DNA from: CAKRHR01 sp964423195
GTDB taxonomy: Bacteria; Bacillota; Clostridia; Lachnospirales; Lachnospiraceae
Direction of reading: 5' to 3'
Length of the DNA: 13,084 nt
Assembly: GCA_964423195.1 (NCBI GenBank)
Contig: CAYRDY010000059.1
Coordinates: forward strand, 1-13,084
The notes under the pieces are model-generated. The model was given only the letters and a program-made list of their open reading frames with translations, did no database searches and was not told the DNA's origin. The translations under genes were made by a program, and so were the position numbers. Positions 11,670 to 13,084 of the stretch are shown here, in pieces. Positions within the stretch are counted from its first letter, which is position 1. Each line of letters starts with the position of its first letter.

Positions 11670-13084
11670 ATGTTGAAAAAAGTGATTCATTTTATTGAGA
11701 GCAACAGAATGCTTCAGTGCGGGGATCATGTGATCCTGGGCATTTCCGGCGGCGCGGATTCGATGTGTCTTCTCTATGTCATGCACAGGCTAGAGGAGAG
11801 GTATCGGCTTTCGCTGACAGCCGTTCATGTCAATCACGGCCTGCGCGGCGGGGATGCCGACGCGGATGAGGCTTTTGTCGAGCAGGCGTGCCAGGACCTC
11901 GGCGTCGAATGCGTCCATTTTCACGCGAATATCCGTGCGATGGCCGCAGAGAGGAAGTTCAGCGAGGAGGAGGCGGGGCGGGTATATCGCTATGAATGCT
12001 TTGAGCGGGTGCGCGCAAAGAAAAATGCCCGGAGGATCGCGGTGGCACACCATCTTGGGGATCAGGCCGAGACGGTGCTTTTCAATCTGTTTCGCGGCAG
12101 TGCCCTTTCGGGCCTTGGCGGCATAGCGCCGGTGCGCGGCGCCCTGATCAGGCCGCTGCTCTGTCTGGAGCGCGGGGAGATCGAGGATTTTCTGCGGGCG
12201 GAGGGGGTGACTTGGCGGACGGATCAGAGCAATTTTGATACGGCGTACACGAGGAACCGCATCCGGCTGGATTTGCTGCCTTATGTCACGGAACACATCA
12301 ACGCGGGGGCGATTGCCCACATCGCGGAGGCGGCCGGGGCTGTCCGCGAGGCCTACACATTTATCCGTGAGCAGGCTGAGGAAGCGCTGATTCAAAGCGC
12401 GGACGCGGCGGGAAATCTTGACACGGCGCGGCTCTCATCGCTGGATCCGGTCCTGCAGAGAGAGATCATCCGGCTATGGCTTGAGCGAGACACGGGAAAG
12501 CTAAGGGACGTGACCGCCGGACACATCGAGAGCGTCCGGTCGTTGATGCAAAAGCCGGACGGGAAATGCATCCATCTGCCCCACAGAGTGACGGTCGTGC
12601 GAAGAGACGGGCAACTCTGTCTGGAAAAGAGGCGGGAGGATTGCGGTTTTCGGGATCCCGCCGGCGCGGATGCCAGCATTGGATCGAGGGCGGAAAATGA
12701 GACGATCGCGGTGAGGACAGGTCAGACAATTCTTTTGCCGGACAGCGGATCACAGATCTCCTTTGAGCTCAGAGAGCGAAAAGAAAATGAAAGTTTTCCA
12801 CAAAATATCTGTACGAAATGGTTTGATTATGATAAAATAAAATCCGGTTTAAATTTGAGACACCGCTTGGCGGGTGATTTTATGGCGATCGCGCCGGAGG
12901 GCAGGAAAAAGCTTCTGCGCCGCGTCATGATCGACGACAAAATGCCGGCGAGCGTGCGCGATGGCGTGTGGCTGCTGGCCGACGGCCCGCATATCCTGTG
13001 GGTGCTGCCCGAAGACCTGCGGGATGCGGGCAGGACATCAGAGCGTGCGGAGACCGCGCCGCGGACAGCCGAAGACCTGCGGGA
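11670..13084 (+). CDS. tilS: tRNA(Ile)-lysidine synthetase, open at the window edge
   Basis: TilS attaches lysine to C34 of the CAU-anticodon tRNA-Ile, using ATP, so it reads AUA codons instead of AUG; it is normally essential. The 471 codons visible include the PP-loop ISGGADS (25-31), VHVNHGLRGGDADADE (52-67), AHHLGDQAETVLFNLFRG (126-143) and TRNRIR (194-199). The C-terminal TilS domain starts near 396 (LRHRLAGDF, then KKLLRRVMIDDKMP and ILWV). Bacillus TilS is about 470 residues, so nearly the whole protein is here, but no stop codon occurs before the edge. ATG 11670 follows GGGAG (11655-11659) by 10 bases. The tail after ILWV is unusual: PEDLRD recurs as AEDLRD. In many Bacillota hpt and ftsH follow; that is beyond this window. 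Confidence 0.93.
   Translation, partial: MLKKVIHFIESNRMLQCGDHVILGISGGADSMCLLYVMHRLEERYRLSLTAVHVNHGLRGGDADADEAFVEQACQDLGVECVHFHANIRAMAAERKFSEEEAGRVYRYECFERVRAKKNARRIAVAHHLGDQAETVLFNLFRGSALSGLGGIAPVRGALIRPLLCLERGEIEDFLRAEGVTWRTDQSNFDTAYTRNRIRLDLLPYVTEHINAGAIAHIAEAAGAVREAYTFIREQAEEALIQSADAAGNLDTARLSSLDPVLQREIIRLWLERDTGKLRDVTAGHIESVRSLMQKPDGKCIHLPHRVTVVRRDGQLCLEKRREDCGFRDPAGADASIGSRAENETIAVRTGQTILLPDSGSQISFELRERKENESFPQNICTKWFDYDKIKSGLNLRHRLAGDFMAIAPEGRKKLLRRVMIDDKMPASVRDGVWLLADGPHILWVLPEDLRDAGRTSERAETAPRTAEDLR
13009..13084 (+). repeat. 16-bp direct repeat at the end of tilS, period 60
   Basis: CCGAAGACCTGCGGGA occurs at 13009-13024 and again at 13069-13084, exactly 60 bases later and ending on the last base of the window. 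In frame it encodes (P/A)EDLRD twice. The 60-base spacing is a multiple of three, so a tandem array of 20-residue units could continue beyond the edge, or it may be a simple duplication or a contig-end artefact. Confidence 0.6.

Overview
The window looks like chromosomal DNA of a Bacillota bacterium, most likely class Clostridia and family Lachnospiraceae. This is inferred from a PgcA-type phosphoglucomutase, a very large surface protein built from SpaA/Cna-B and VaFE-type domains, strong purine-rich ribosome binding sites, and the housekeeping order hup - rqcP - divIC - tilS. Coding DNA is fairly GC-rich, while intergenic promoters are AT-rich. One 100-N assembly gap lies at 9148-9247, so this is a scaffold, and the last gene runs off the window end.

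Layout. 1-1893: promoter, alpha-phosphoglucomutase gene (pgcA) and a strong intrinsic terminator. 1894-2432: a long non-coding region holding tandem Spo0A-box-like sequences, a sigma-A-type promoter pointing right, a structured leader or small-RNA candidate, and a complete tRNA-Val(CAC) gene on the minus strand with its own promoter and terminator. 2433-9008: one 2191-residue secreted, wall-anchored protein. It has a signal peptide, eleven 12-residue repeats, an NlpC/P60-like cysteine-peptidase-like head, three SpaA-like domains, six near-identical 119-residue Cna-B-like repeats, a divergent seventh, three VaFE-type domains, a Glu-Thr dipeptide tract and a TPQTG sorting signal. 9009-9374: a 13-bp perfect hairpin, a 27-bp palindromic tandem repeat broken by the assembly gap, and the ispE promoter. 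9375-10262: ispE (isoprenoid precursor synthesis). 10263-10891: promoter, possible short upstream ORF, HU gene and terminator. 10945-11598: rqcP and divIC, then a terminator. 11620-13084: promoter and tilS, open at the right edge.

How the genes relate. The right-hand genes are core functions: MEP pathway, nucleoid protein, ribosome quality control, division and tRNA-Ile lysidine modification. Their order matches the yabO-yabP-yabQ-divIC-spoIIE-tilS cluster of spore formers, but yabP, yabQ and spoIIE are absent. The left-hand accessory part is dominated by the giant adhesin-like protein, whose probable promoter carries two TGTCGAA boxes exactly one helical turn apart. No sortase, transposase, CRISPR array or defence gene is visible.
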